NCBI GenBank assembly: GCA_039707465.1
Contig: CM077643.1
Location: 248,563,919-248,627,918, forward strand
DNA: 64,000 nucleotides
DNA from: Rhabdophis nuchalis
Taxonomy: Eukaryota > Chordata > Lepidosauria > Squamata > Natricidae
Direction of reading: 5' to 3'
The translations under genes and the position numbers were made by a program. Below are positions 10,512-20,369 of the stretch, one piece after another. The notes under the pieces were generated by a model that was not told the origin of the DNA, searched no databases, and saw nothing but the letters and a program-made list of their open reading frames with translations. Within the stretch, counting starts at the first letter, position 1. Each line of letters starts with the position of its first letter.

Positions 10512-11360
10512 TTATTTTTTTGATCTAAGTCTTTTGGCTATTGTATCTTCTTTCTCTCCTCCCTGGCCCCCCGCAGGCGGAGCCGTGGCCCCCTCCGTCC
10601 CCCCTGGATCTTCCCCCAGGGCAGAGGAATGTTTTTTAAGAAAGGCTTCCGCCTCAGCAACTGTTTTAATCCTCACTCTTCCTCCTTCCCAGAACACCAG
10701 CATCCCTTCAGGTGTCATCCACTTGAACCAAATCCCGTGATCAAACAAGGTTTTAGACAAGAAGGAAAATTTCCTTCTTGAATCTCTAATTTTTCTAGGG
10801 ATCTGCTTCAAGATAGTGACCGTTTCTCGATGATAAGTTAAAGGTTTCTCTCTCTGCGCTTTCAGGATTTCCTCTCTGGTTGACCTTCTAACAAATTTCA
10901 CATGTATCTCTCTAGGCACTTCATTCATCCTGGCATATGCAGAATTAATTCTATAGGCTAGGTCAATGTCCCCCCTGATCTCATCCTTAGGTTTTTGTAA
11001 ATAGTCTGCTAAAATTGTACTCATAAGATCAGGCAGGCATTCACCAGAATCCTCAAGAACATTCTGAAATCTCAAAAAATATGTCATTCTTTCCATATCT
11101 ATCCTAGACACACGCCCATTTATTTCCCCCACCTCATTAGAAACATTTTTAATCTCTCCCTTAGCCCCCTCCAACCCTCCTTCCAATTCTTCATTCTTCT
11201 GTGTATTCTCCAACACTTGCTTCCGGGTATCCAATAGTTCCTTTTTGAAAGTACTATTTTCAGCCCTCTGGGCCTTTATTTCTGATATCAAAGTCTGCAT
11301 AGAGGTTTCAAGAGAAGCCATCCTTTGTTCCAAATTTACAAGTGCTGCTTCTTGTGCCAT
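10512..11360 (-). CDS. L1 ORF1p-like RNA-binding protein, 282 aa, intact
   Basis: ORF1 of an L1-type element, a trimeric RNA-binding nucleic-acid chaperone in known L1s. Residues ~8-90 form a coiled coil (LVNLEQRMASLETSMQTLI, then a Glu/Lys-rich heptad region). An RRM-like domain runs about 90-180 (RMTYFLRFQNVLED; REIHVKFVRRSTREEILKAQ). The C-terminal domain runs about 185-250 (TVTILKQIPRKIRDSRRKFS, GIWFKWMTPEGMLVF). A basic tail ends KRLRSKK. The start has an excellent Kozak context (TTAACCATGG). Length is close to vertebrate L1 ORF1p. No stop or frameshift interrupts it. It normally binds its own RNA in cis; here reverse transcription would require ORF2p in trans. It is the only convincing intact coding sequence in the window. 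Confidence 0.9.
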   Translation of the reverse strand: MAQEAALVNLEQRMASLETSMQTLISEIKAQRAENSTFKKELLDTRKQVLENTQKNEELEGGLEGAKGEIKNVSNEVGEINGRVSRIDMERMTYFLRFQNVLEDSGECLPDLMSTILADYLQKPKDEIRGDIDLAYRINSAYARMNEVPREIHVKFVRRSTREEILKAQREKPLTYHRETVTILKQIPRKIRDSRRKFSFLSKTLFDHGIWFKWMTPEGMLVFWEGGRVRIKTVAEAEAFLKKHSSALGEDPGGTEGATAPPAGGQGGEKEDTIAKRLRSKK

Positions 11361-12225
11361 GGTTAAAAGTTAGAATCACTGCCACCAAGATGGCGTTTTC
11401 CGGGTGGGGCTGGTGGGGCAGATCAGGAGCTCAGTTCAGTTCAGGGCCGTGAAGTTGCAAACAATTCAGAAACCAAAAGAGACACAATTTCCCAAGTCAG
11501 CAAATAGTAATAACGAAGGTATTCCAAAGAAGAAATCACAAATCCATCAAGAAATTTTTTTTTCCAAAAATCCAGAGAGAGTCCTGCTTTCAAAGAGACG
11601 CTGGAAATTTTCCTTAGTTGAAATAATCAGGCAGGGACAAAGAGAAGCCACTTCCACCGCCCATCTCAGCCAGAGGGAGAGAGTAGCAAAAAAAGAATTT
11701 TTTTAAACTCAGCCAGACCTAGAAACAATGTTGCAAAAAGTCACATTCCACTTTCCCTTGTTAGAGACCGTCCGGAGTGAAAGTTTCCGCTTTCCCTTTA
11801 CAGAGAAGCCATTTTAACGTGCCGCTTAAATCCGAGGGGGTTTTTTTTAAAAATAAACACCCCCCTCCCAGTCCGTTCAGTCTGGCTGGCAGCAGGAAAA
11901 AAAAGTTTTTTAAAGACTCACTCTCTCCTCGCAGCTGAAGCCTCGGGAGTCCTTCTGACTGAGCCGATCAGCCCTCCTCATAATTGTGAATGGCGCCGTC
12001 TTCCTTGGGCGAAGGGAGAACCCCCCGCTAGCATGTTCTCCCTCACCTGAGCCGCGCCGGGAGCCGCTTCCTCCACCGCCGTGGGGGGCGCACCCCCCGA
12101 CGAGCCGGCCCTACGGGAGACCCTCAAACAAGAGGAGTCTCGCCCCCGTTGGGGGGCAGAAGAAGAAACAAAGCGGCGAGCGAGCGCTAGGCTCGCCCGT
12201 CGCCGCAGGAGCCGGAACCGGAAGC
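11361..12225 (-). promoter_or_regulatory. 5' UTR / internal promoter region of HAL1-like element
   Basis: About 865 bp upstream of ORF1. The 5'-most ~250 bp (11980-12225) are GC- and CpG-rich (GGCGACGGGCGAGCC, GTGCGCCCCCCACGG), as expected of an L1 internal promoter. A YY1-like site (sense CGCCATCTTGG, 11386-11395) sits ~25 bp before the ATG. YY1 sites are known in mammalian L1 5' UTRs but nearer the start. A strong splice-donor match CAG|GTGAGG lies at 12041-12049 in sense orientation. No promoter activity can be shown from sequence alone. Confidence 0.6.
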
Positions 12226-12405
12226 TCCTGTTTTTCTTTGAAGGCATTTCGTTTCTCATGCAAGAAGCTTCTTCAGCTCTGACCGGATGGTGGGGAATGG
12301 AAGGATGTGTACTCCTTGCTGGCAGCTGGTCATTTGCATCCTTTTAGAGAGTCAATGAGGCCACTTGGAGATTTGTCTGTGTCCTCAGGGTTACCTGATA
12401 GTGTA
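12226..12405 (+). mobile_element. Interspersed repeat, right part after HAL1-like insert
   Basis: Continuation of the repeat interrupted at 10233: GAAGGCATTTCGTTTCTCAT, AAGAAGCTTCTTCAG, then GGATGGTGGGGAATGGAAGG and CAGCTGGTCATTTGCATCC. Its right boundary is not sharp. Confidence 0.55.
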
Positions 12406-12441
12406 AACATCCTACAGAAAACAGAGTTCCGCAACACAGTC

Positions 12442-12613
12442 CTTTCAGCCAGGCATGAAATGAAATGCTATCATCTTCGTTACTGGTTCAGAACTGGGAG
12501 CGCATGCGCTTCTGTGTATGCGCAGTATCTTCCCACACAGAGCCTCCCACCACCGCCACTACCATTTTGCCTGAACCGGGGCAAACCAGCAGAATACCAT
12601 CTCTGCTTTCAGC
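12442..12613. mobile_element. hAT MITE with TSD CTTTCAGC
   Basis: Element 12450-12605 with perfect 8-bp duplications CTTTCAGC at 12442-12449 and 12606-12613. The right terminus is GCAGAATACCATCTCTG and internal blocks are GTTACTGGTTCAGAAC and TGCCTGAACCGGGGC. It shares the right end and interior with the copy at 47028-47209. The left end CAGGCATGAAATGAAATG is diverged. No transposase. Confidence 0.85.
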
Positions 12614-13885
12614 TGTCCCAAGAAGGCTCCACACATATTTGCACTACTCAGGGGACCCTGAGGACAAATAATGAAGTAAAAGGGTCCTTCATTTGTCCTT
12701 TACAGGCTTTCCCAATTTCTTGAACAAATTATCCCTCTGAAAAGAAACCACATAATGTTTACTAATTACTGTAGATGAAAGTTGGAGAGTGGAAGTTGCC
12801 ATTTATTTAATTGTACAAGTTAATTGAGAAAATTCCATCATTTTTTATTTTAAAAAAATCTTGAGGCCTGGCTTTCCCAATTCAAGCCTTATGCCCTTGT
12901 ACATAGTGTGGTTTCTTTTGCAGTCTCTCCATTGCTGCATTTCCTAGAAGGCTTTCCTGAAAAGCAAAAATCCTGGAAACCTTAATTGCATTTGAAGTTT
13001 CAAGAAGAGCAGTGGTAACTCCTTACATGAAGTTTTAGGGAAAACAAATATTCTTTTGCTTCCCAAATTTTTGGGTTGCCTGATTTTGTTTCACTCCTAA
13101 TCCCAAGAAAAACTGAAAAAGTAGTTTGGAAATTTTGGCCCAGCCACAATTCATTCTGCCTTAACTTTTTTCTCCTTGTGATTATTCTTTCTAAAATGAA
13201 CAGGACTGTTATTTTATTATTGCTGCCAAATAATTTTTCAAGTTGAGTTTGACTGTTGCTGATGACTATGTCAACTCATCTGTAAAGGTTTCCTGGATAC
13301 TTTCTTCTAGGATGGTTTTCCAACTTCCCAATTTAGCCTCCAACATTGTTGGATTTTCCAATAGTCTTCCATTCAACTACTAAACAAATCAGAGTCTGCT
13401 TAGCTTTTTTCAAAGTCAGCCTAGTTTGTTTAGTGCTGCCACATGTGGAGGCTTGTATTTCTAGGTCTTTCTAAATAGAAGATAAAGTTATCTGACAATT
13501 ACCAGTACTTCCATGTTGGTAATGAAAGGATACTAATGTGTAGTCCAGTGTTTGTGTGGTGAAGTGTAATTTGGAGTCTTAGGAGGGAGAAGCTTCCTCC
13601 CAGAGGGCAAAGAGGCAGCCAAGCTTGGAATGCCTGGTAGGTAGAAAGAGGTCAAAAATTACTCCTTTCTAGCAGATGCTCCTAATGGTACTCCAAATAA
13701 ATGACTGGTTTTCTTTTGAAACTTGGCTCGAATCAATTAGGACATTTTTCGGAAACCTGACACAGAGATAGTGATACAGATAGTGATACAGATAGTTGCT
13801 ATAGTCTGGCAAGATTCTGTTCCTAGGCAAACATCAATAAAGTAACTACTCAGAAGTAACTTCATATGTTCATTCTTGGGTCAGA
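12614..13885. other. Unique non-coding DNA
   Basis: No transposon, exon or RNA gene recognised. There is a short GATAGTGATACA direct repeat near 13767-13795. Confidence 0.5.
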
Positions 13886-13953
13886 CAGTTTCTCAGCCTT
13901 GGGTGTTTTAAGATGTGTGGACTTCAACTGTCCCAGCAAGGCTGGCTGAGAAA

Positions 13954-14945
13954 TTCTAGTTTAGTTTAGTTTTATTTGATTTATATACTGCTCTTTCTCC
14001 AAAGTTGGACTCAGGGCGGTGCACAGGGAATTAAAAAAACCCGCAATAAATAACAATAAATACAGTAGTAATAACTAAAATACAATTAAACTTAGAACCT
14101 GTGCTAAAATATTCCCATTAAAATTCTAAAATCCATTTACTTATTGGCTCAGATTGTGTCGCGGCTGGGCTCTAGCTCTAAGCTAGACCGGCTTGCTGGA
14201 AAAGATATGTCTTAAGTGAGTGGCGAAAGAGGAGAAGGTTTGTGATAGTACGAAGTTCGGGGGGGTAGGTCGTTCCAGAGGGATGGCCCTGCCACAGAGA
14301 AGGCCCTTCTCCTGGGCACCGCTAGCTGGCATTGACTGGCGGTTGGCACCCTGAGGAGGCCCTCCCTATGGGAGCGGATTGGTCGCTGGGAGGTGTGCGG
14401 CAGGAGATGGTCCTGCAAATAACTAGGCCCCATGCCATGGAGTGATTTAAAGATGGTAACAAGCACCTTGAAGCGCGCCCGGAAGGCCACCAGCAGCCAG
14501 TGCAGCTCGCGCAGGAAAGGTGTTACATGGGAGCTTCTAGATGCTCCCAGAATCCCCCGCGCGGCTGCATTCTGTACTAGCTGGAGCCTCCGGATGCAGC
14601 TCAAGGGGAGCCCCATGTAGAGAGCATTACAATAGTCTAGGCGGGACGTGACGAGCGCTTGAGTGACAGTGCGGAGGGTGTCCCGGTCAAAAAAGGGGCG
14701 CAACTGGCGTACCAGATGTACTTGGTAAAAAGCCCGCCTGGTCACGGCCGTCACCTGGTCATCCAGGGATAGCCGTGAATCCAGGAGGACGCCCAAGTTG
14801 TGGGCCCTTTCCACGGGGGCTAGTGACTCACCCCCGATGACCAGCGATGGAATCAGCTGGTTATGCTGGGACGCCGGGAACCACAGCCACTCGGTCTTGG
14901 ATGGGTTGAGCCGAAGTTTGTTACTTCCCATCCAGACCCTTCTAG
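13954..14945 (-). mobile_element. L2 LINE 3' end (minus) nested in MITE, TSD TTCTAG
   Basis: A 5'-truncated L2 of ~980 bp on the minus strand. Its tail and 3' UTR lie at 13960-14210 (GGACTCAGGGCGGTGCACAG, CCTGTGCTAAAAT) and its RT C-terminal coding part at 14212-14940. The duplication TTCTAG occurs at 13954-13959 and 14940-14945, where the host hairpin breaks. Confidence 0.85.
14212..14945 (-). pseudogene. L2 reverse-transcriptase C-terminal fragment
   Basis: About 240 codons open, the C-terminal thumb/connection end of an L2-clade ORF2. In order: NKLRLNPSKTEWLWF, LGVLLDSRLSLDDQVTAVTR, QALVTSRLDYCNALYMGLPL, LQLVQNAAARGILGASR, LHWLLVAFRARFKVLVTIFK, RRRAFSVAGPSLWNDLPP. The catalytic FADD-type palm motif and the endonuclease are lost upstream. 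The open frame runs a few codons past the L2 boundary into the host MITE, so its first methionine is not an L2 start. The frame is unusually clean, so the copy is fairly young, but it is non-functional. Confidence 0.85.
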
Positions 14946-14991
14946 GAGTTGAAGTCACATACCTTAAAGTTGCTGAGCTTGAGAAACACTG

Positions 14992-15604
14992 GTGTAGTCT
15001 GTTATAATAAGGCCATGTGCCTTAATGTTTATGTACATACAAACTGGGAAGGCAACTGAAAACTTAGTTTGCCCTAACGGGTATATAGATTTAATTATTA
15101 TGTATGAATTTGATGATGCATTTTATCTGAGCCATCCTTCTATGTAGTAGTCATGTAGAAATAACTTCATGAAGTTGAATAAGAAGAACAGTGAGCAAAA
15201 AGAAAGAAGTTCAGGAGAAGCTTAACGTGCTGATGGGATGGAATAATTGGGAAAAAGAAAGAATAAATTAAAATTAGAATAGAATACTTTATTTGATTAC
15301 ACACAAGAAATTTGTCTCTGGGGGAGAAGCTCTCAATGCACATGCAAAATTAAGAGTATGATGACTTGGGAGAAATGCTGTTAAATAATCAGACTTTATT
15401 CTGGGAGCTGAAGAAAAAGAGAGACTGCAAAAAAGTGAACAGAGTAAGAGACGGGAGATATTTCTAAGACAGCAACAATAGGGAACACCTCATGTCATGT
15501 CCTAATAATCACAAGCAGAAGAGACATATTTATGGTATAATAGTACATCATATTCCTTATTAGATTTTCTCAACTTGATGCTCCTAGACACTTTTTGTTC
15601 AGTT
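14992..15604. other. Mostly unique; possible LINE 3' end
   Basis: AATAGAATACTTTATTTGAT followed by CACAAGAAATTTGTCTCTGG (15277-15320) resembles the 3' end of a non-LTR element on the minus strand. A similar phrase is at 31345-31395. Otherwise nothing is recognised. Confidence 0.4.
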
Positions 15605-15756
15605 CTATAAGGCAGTGTTTCCCAACCTTGGCAACTTGAAGACGTCGGGACTTCAACTCGCAGAATTCCCCAGCCAGCGAATGCTGGCTGAGGAATTCTG
15701 GGAGTTGAAGTCCCGACGTCTTCAAGTTGCCAAGGTTGGGAAACACTGCTATAAGG
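15605..15756. mobile_element. Palindromic hAT MITE, TSD CTATAAGG
   Basis: Element 15613-15748 (136 bp): CAGTGTTTCCCAACCTTGGC at the left is exactly inverted at the right. The arms pass through AACTTGAAGACGTCGGGACT, and the centre is CCAGCGAATGCTGG. Perfect duplications CTATAAGG lie at 15605-15612 and 15749-15756. The core (ACTTCAACTC.CAGAATTCCC) is shared with the MITE at 8750, although the terminal repeats differ. Confidence 0.93.
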
Positions 15757-16085
15757 CATGTTCAAGGGGAACAAAATTGCACAGGTATGAACAAGGAGTT
15801 TTAATTCAAGAATTAAGTGTAAGGTGTAATATATTAGAAATTGCAGTAGAAACCTCCAGCTCTCTCTTATGAATGTGTTCATAAAGTTGAGTCTTTGAAT
15901 GTTTTGCACTTATTTTTTGCAAACTGGGAAGAGCTGCTGTTGTTTCATAAACTAATAACAAACTTCTCACCCAGTCTATTGATTGTTATATCTAGAGTTC
16001 ATCTTATTTCTTTATTGGCCTCATAAGTTCTCTTTGGCAATATAAATTCCAGAATTCACAGCGTCTTTGGACATTGGGTGCATGT

Positions 16086-16897
16086 ATATAGTGATCATGT
16101 AAAGTTACAATGGAACTGTGAAAAGTGACTTCTGACCATTTTTCACACACACGACCATTTCAGTAACCCCATGGTCACGTGAGCAAAATTCAGATTCTTG
16201 GCAACTGGCATGTACTTATGGCCAAGTGTCCCAGGGTCATGTGAATACCTTTTGTGATCTTCTTAGAAGCAAAGGCAATGGGAAATCAGACCATAGCACG
16301 GGTCCTGGTTACTTGAGAGACCACCTCCTACCACATACCTCCCTTTGACCTGTCCGCTCCCACAGAGTGGGCCTCCTCAGGGTGCCGCCAGCCGGTCAAT
16401 GCCGCCTGGCGACTCCCAGGGGAAGAGCCTTCTCTATGGCGGGTCCGGCACTCTGGAACGACCTGCCCCCCGATATCCATACCATCACGGACCTACGCCT
16501 CTTCTGTCGGATGTTAAAAGCACATTTCTTTCATCTAGCCGGCCTGACATAGACTAAGGGTATAATTTTAAATTTTGATATTGGTTTTAATTTTATATTA
16601 TCTAAATTTTAGCACAGATTTAATAATTTAATTGTCTTTTATATTTTGTATGTATTGTTAGGTTTTTATCTCTCTATGCACTGCCCTGAATCCCTTTTAG
16701 GTGAAAATAGGGCGGTATATAAATCGGGGGGAAAAATATTCATTTAACAACCATATTACTAACTTAACAACTGCAGTGATTCACTTAACTGGGTCAAGAA
16801 AGGTCATAAAATGGGGCAAAATTAATTTAACAACTATCTCACTTAGCAACAGAAATTTTGGGTTTAATTGTGGTTGTAAATTGAAGACTACCTATAC
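16086..16897. mobile_element. TIR element ('ggactacctg' family) split by an L2
   Basis: The left part (16086-16302) contains AAAGTTACAATGGAACTGTG, CCCCATGGTCACGTGA and AGGCAATGGGAAATCAG. The right part (16739-16897) contains ATTCATTTAACAACCATATT, CTTAACAACTGCAGTGATTC and GAAGACTACCT. This is the same family as 41999-42572, whose ends are CAGGTAGTTTTCAACTTA and AAGGACTACCTG. The left terminus of this copy is lost or eroded. It is a non-autonomous DNA transposon of uncertain superfamily. Confidence 0.75.
16303..16738 (+). mobile_element. L2 LINE 3' end nested in TIR element
   Basis: A 5'-truncated L2. Its coding remnant spans about 16340-16552 (GLLRVPPAGQCRLATPRGRA, FSMAGPALWNDLPP). The 3' UTR carries TTTTAGCACAGATTTAATAA and GCACTGCCCTGAATCCC, and ends GGGCGGTATATAAATCGGGG. 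No clear target duplication was found. Confidence 0.85.
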
Positions 16898-17109
16898 CAG
16901 CTTCACTCCTCTAACTCAATTTCCTTTGTGTAACGAGTGAGCTGTTCTTTTTGAAAGCAGTAATAATCCTCCAAGGGGTTGGAAACCATCATAATCAAGA
17001 ATTCTGATCCCATGAAGGATTGTATTTGTATTACAGCTTCCACAGGCCCACAATATATTGCTGATTTCAATTTATACTATCTCAATAGTATAGTAGTATA
17101 ATATAGAAG

Positions 17110-17395
17110 TAGTATACTAGAGGTGGTATTCAGCAGGTTCTGACCAGTTCTGGAGAACCAGAAGGAGAAGTTTTGAGTAGTTCAGAGAACCAGTAAATGC
17201 CACCTCTGACTGGCCCCATCCCCATCTGCCTCCCGAGTCCCAGCTGATCAGGAGGAAATGGGGATTTTGCAGTAACCTTCCCTTGGAGTGGGGAGGGAAT
17301 GGAGATTTTACAGTATCCTTCCCCTGCCACACCCATCAAGCCACACCCACAGTACCAGTAGTAAAAAAAAATTGAATCTCACCACTGTAGTATAC
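17110..17395. mobile_element. hAT MITE with TSD TAGTATAC
   Basis: Element 17118-17387. The left end TAGAGGTGGTATTCAGCAGG (first base mutated from CAG) and right end TTGAATCTCACCACTG are related to the CAGAGGTGG/CAGTGGTGAG family. Perfect duplications TAGTATAC are at 17110-17117 and 17388-17395. The interior has repeated GGGGATTTTGCAGTA / GGAGATTTTACAGTA segments. Confidence 0.87.
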
Positions 17396-18125
17396 TCATG
17401 GAAACGAGTACTGAGAATTGTAGTTCTGTAACATATGGAGGGTCAAGAGTTGCCTACTCTTGATGTAGATTTCCTCCACTGAAAAGTGGTGGAGAAGAAA
17501 TAGCTGAGTTCTTCTTTCATGCTTCCTATATTATAAAGCTTTCAGAGTCTTTTACATATATGAGCATCAGCTAGTCAAATGATCTTGTTTTGGCCCCGAG
17601 GCAAAATTCTATAAATATTCTTGGTAGATGCGCCTGTAGAAGTGAAGGAATGTTCCCTACTGATGTGCTACAAAAAGTGAGGCTCAATATGCCAAATTGT
17701 AAGAAATATTAGGTCCTATCAAGCCAGTTCAGCTTCAGTAGAAGGCCAAATCTGTCCCATATAACTGCTAATTTGATTTTTGAGAAGGTTCTTTTCCACT
17801 TTCAGATTTGGTTGCCAGATAAATTTGTCTGCCGAGTTTTTAAAATACATACTCTTGGAAGAGTTCACACTGTCTCCTCTTCAATCATGCCTATCTGATG
17901 GCTCAGGGAAAGAAATACAGTTCCAAATGAAAATAAGTAAGTAAGTAAGAAAGAAAAGTCTCACGCTATAGATACTTAGACACAGAGGAACAATAGGCAA
18001 CAGGTTGGAGGGTTTTTTTTCACATGTAAATTCTTGAATGGCTATCTTGAGTTATCAAAATGTATCCAGGGATGCAAATGCCTAGATATGCTCAATAGTA
18101 CATTAAAGTTCTTGCAGTAAAAATG
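17396..18125. other. Unique non-coding DNA
   Basis: No repeat family or exon recognised; a few AAGT units occur near 17935-17950. Confidence 0.5.
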
Positions 18126-18655
<530 letters not shown>

Positions 18656-18833
18656 GTTCATGCTGAAAAGATAATCTAGGCCGGTGTTATGTTTCACAAG
18701 TAGACAATCAGATATCTCTTAAATATATATAGTATAAGCAGGATATGACAGTGGTAACATCCTTCTGCTTTTGTTCCTCAACAAGCATATTTGAAGTCCT
18801 ATAGCATCATGCTATAATATATTTGAGCCCTTG

Positions 18834-19213
18834 TAAGAAATAGAGTGGAGGGATGCGGTGGCTCAGTGGCTAAAATGCTGAGCTTATCCATCAGAAAGGT
18901 CAGCAGTTCGGTGATTTGAATCCCTAGCGCTGCGTAATGGTGTGAGCGCCCTTTACTTGCCCCAGGTTCTGCCAACCTAGCAGTACGAAAGCATGTGAAA
19001 ATGCAAGTAGAAAAATAGGAACCACCTTTGGTGGGAAGGTAACCTCATTCTGTGTGCCTTAGGGTATTTAGTCATGCTGGCCATATGACCACGGAGACAT
19101 CTTCGGACAGTGCTGGCTCTTGAAATGGAGGTGAGCACCGCCCCCTAGAGTTGGAAATGACTAGCACATATGTGCTAGGGAAACCTTTACCTTTACTTAA
19201 GAGACAGAGAGGA
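18834..19213 (+). mobile_element. Sauria SINE, full length (plus), diverged TSD
   Basis: A tRNA-derived SINE at 18850-19197. The head GGGATGCGGTGGCTCAGTGG contains an A box, then a degraded B-box region (GATTTGAATCCC), body TATGACCACGGAGACATCTT and tail CCTAGAGTTGGAAATGACTA, ACCTTTACCTTTA. Flanks TAAGAAATAGAGTGGA (18834-18849) and TAAGAGACAGAGAGGA (19198-19213) match 13 of 16, consistent with an old duplication. It is normally transcribed by RNA polymerase III and moved by a partner LINE. Confidence 0.88.
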
Positions 19214-19597
19214 TTATATAAAAATGTGACTTGAGTATTAGGACTCAAAAAAACCCAATGCAGCAGGCAACATAGCCATAGCCATACTTATTTCAAAGTA
19301 AATCTTCTAATATAGTGGTGGCAGGGGTTATTCCCAGATGAGTGCCTAGAAAATTGCAGCTCTTAAAAACATCATACTATGGAGATGGTTGAGGGAAAGA
19401 GTTCTGGAGCAATTTAATCTCACCTGGTGGTTTTTTTTATTATCACCCTTTCCTCAAATGTCTTAGTTCTTGAAGCGATTTACAAGATTTCGGAGATGAC
19501 AGAATACTGGTAATTTCTGACGTTCTTGGAATATGGATGCATTTGCACTAGAAGCAAGGGGAAAATGAGCTAGGGACATAAAGATTAAAAACAATAA
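19214..19597. other. Unique non-coding DNA
   Basis: Nothing recognised between the two SINEs. Confidence 0.5.
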
Positions 19598-20092
19598 AGG
19601 TTTCTTCTGTCCAGTCATGTCTGACACTTGGGAGCAGTGCTCATCTCTGTTTCTTAGCCAAGGGAACCAGCGTTGTCCAAAGACATTTCTGTGGTCATGT
19701 GGCCAGCATGACTATATGCTAAAGGCACATGAAATGCTGTTACCGTGTTTCCCTGAAAATAAGACAGGGTCTTATTTTCTTTTAACCCCCAAAATAAGTG
19801 CTTGGGCTTATTTTTGGGGAGGTCTTATTATTGTTGAGGTGTAGGAGGTGGCAAGTGTGGTCACCTCATGACTGCTGCTGTGTTGTAATATTTTGGGGGA
19901 GGGTTTATTTTAGTGCATGCGCTCAAAATCCCAATTGGGCTTATTATCTCGGGAGGTCTTATTTTCGGGAAATCAGTGTACCTTCCCACCAAAGTGGTAT
20001 CTATTTATGTATTTGCTTTCAAACTGCTAGGTGGACAGAAACTGGGGAATAGCTTTCCAGTTGACAAGCTCAGTCTTTAACACTGAGGCAAT
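19598..20092 (-). mobile_element. Sauria SINE (minus) split by a TA-MITE
   Basis: The minus-strand SINE body runs 19598-19740 (GTCCAGTCATGTCTGACACT, GTGGTCATGTGGCCAGCATG, GGCACATGAAATGCTGT). It resumes at 19981 (CCTTCCCACCAAAGTGGTAT, TTTCAAACTGCTAGGTGG) and ends near AAGCTCAGTCTTTAACACTG. The 5' tRNA part is shortened by an internal deletion after 20045. Confidence 0.85.
19741..19980. mobile_element. TA-flanked TIR MITE inside the SINE
   Basis: The 236-bp element 19743-19978 has a TA duplicate on each side (19741-19742, 19979-19980). The left end CCGTGTTTCCCTGAAAATAA and the inverse of the right end, CACTGATTTCCCGAAAATAA, match at most positions. Further inverted AAGACAGGGTCTTATTTTC / GGTCTTATTTTCGGG blocks follow. 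Removing it plus one TA restores the SINE reading GCTGTTACCTTCCC. TA targeting fits the Tc1/mariner superfamily. Confidence 0.88.
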
Positions 20093-20369
20093 GCTAATTG
20101 GTAAGCAGCCTATAGCCACTTCCTGAAAACAATTCCTTCCCCACAACCAAAACAGTTTGCCTAAAATGCTTACAGATGGTTGTGTTTTCCTTAGTGTTGG
20201 CTGCTTGGAACAAAATCTAACTACTATCCCCAATCCTAGGCCACTTAAAGCAGGGTGGTGGTGGTTTCCATTTAATTCTGAAAATGCTTACATGGATGCT
20301 AGCCTTCCCTCACTTTCTGCATCTACCTGAACAAAGTTTTGTCTCATCTGAAGGGCTGATTGAGATCAG

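Larger units (their letters stand above)
10220..12239 (-). mobile_element. HAL1-like (ORF1-only) L1 retrotransposon with 14-bp TSD
   Basis: A complete minus-strand insertion: target duplication TCCTGTTTTTCTTT at 10220-10233 and again at 12226-12239. Reading in sense from 12225, there is a ~865-bp GC/CpG-rich 5' UTR starting GCTTCCGGTTCCGGCTCC, then intact ORF1 (11360-10512), then ~250 bp of 3' UTR with AATAAA, then poly-A (10240-10234). No ORF2, apurinic endonuclease or reverse-transcriptase remnant is present between the ORF1 stop and the poly-A. The element is therefore non-autonomous and resembles mammalian half-L1 elements. An alternative is a standard L1 that lost ORF2 by internal deletion in its source copy. 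The perfect duplication and open ORF1 suggest a young insertion. Confidence 0.88.
13886..14991. mobile_element. Palindromic hAT-like MITE split by an L2
   Basis: The left arm (13886-13953) reads CAGTTTCTCAGCCTTGG ... GTGTGGACTTCAACTG ... GGCTGGCTGAGAAATTC. The right arm (14946-14991) reads GAGTTGAAGTCACATACCTT ... GAGAAACACTG. Together they rebuild the hairpin family present intact at 15613-15748. An L2 LINE occupies the centre. Flanking 8-bp duplications are not recognisable at this copy. Confidence 0.75.

Noticed and set aside
11978..12347. Arg/Pro-rich ORFs on both strands
   Set aside because: They fall in the CpG-rich 5' UTR of the HAL1-like element and overlap its end; no protein family signature.
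14212..14958. 248-aa ORF as a functional gene
   Set aside because: It is a 5'-truncated L2 RT end lacking the catalytic palm; the first codons are from the flanking MITE.
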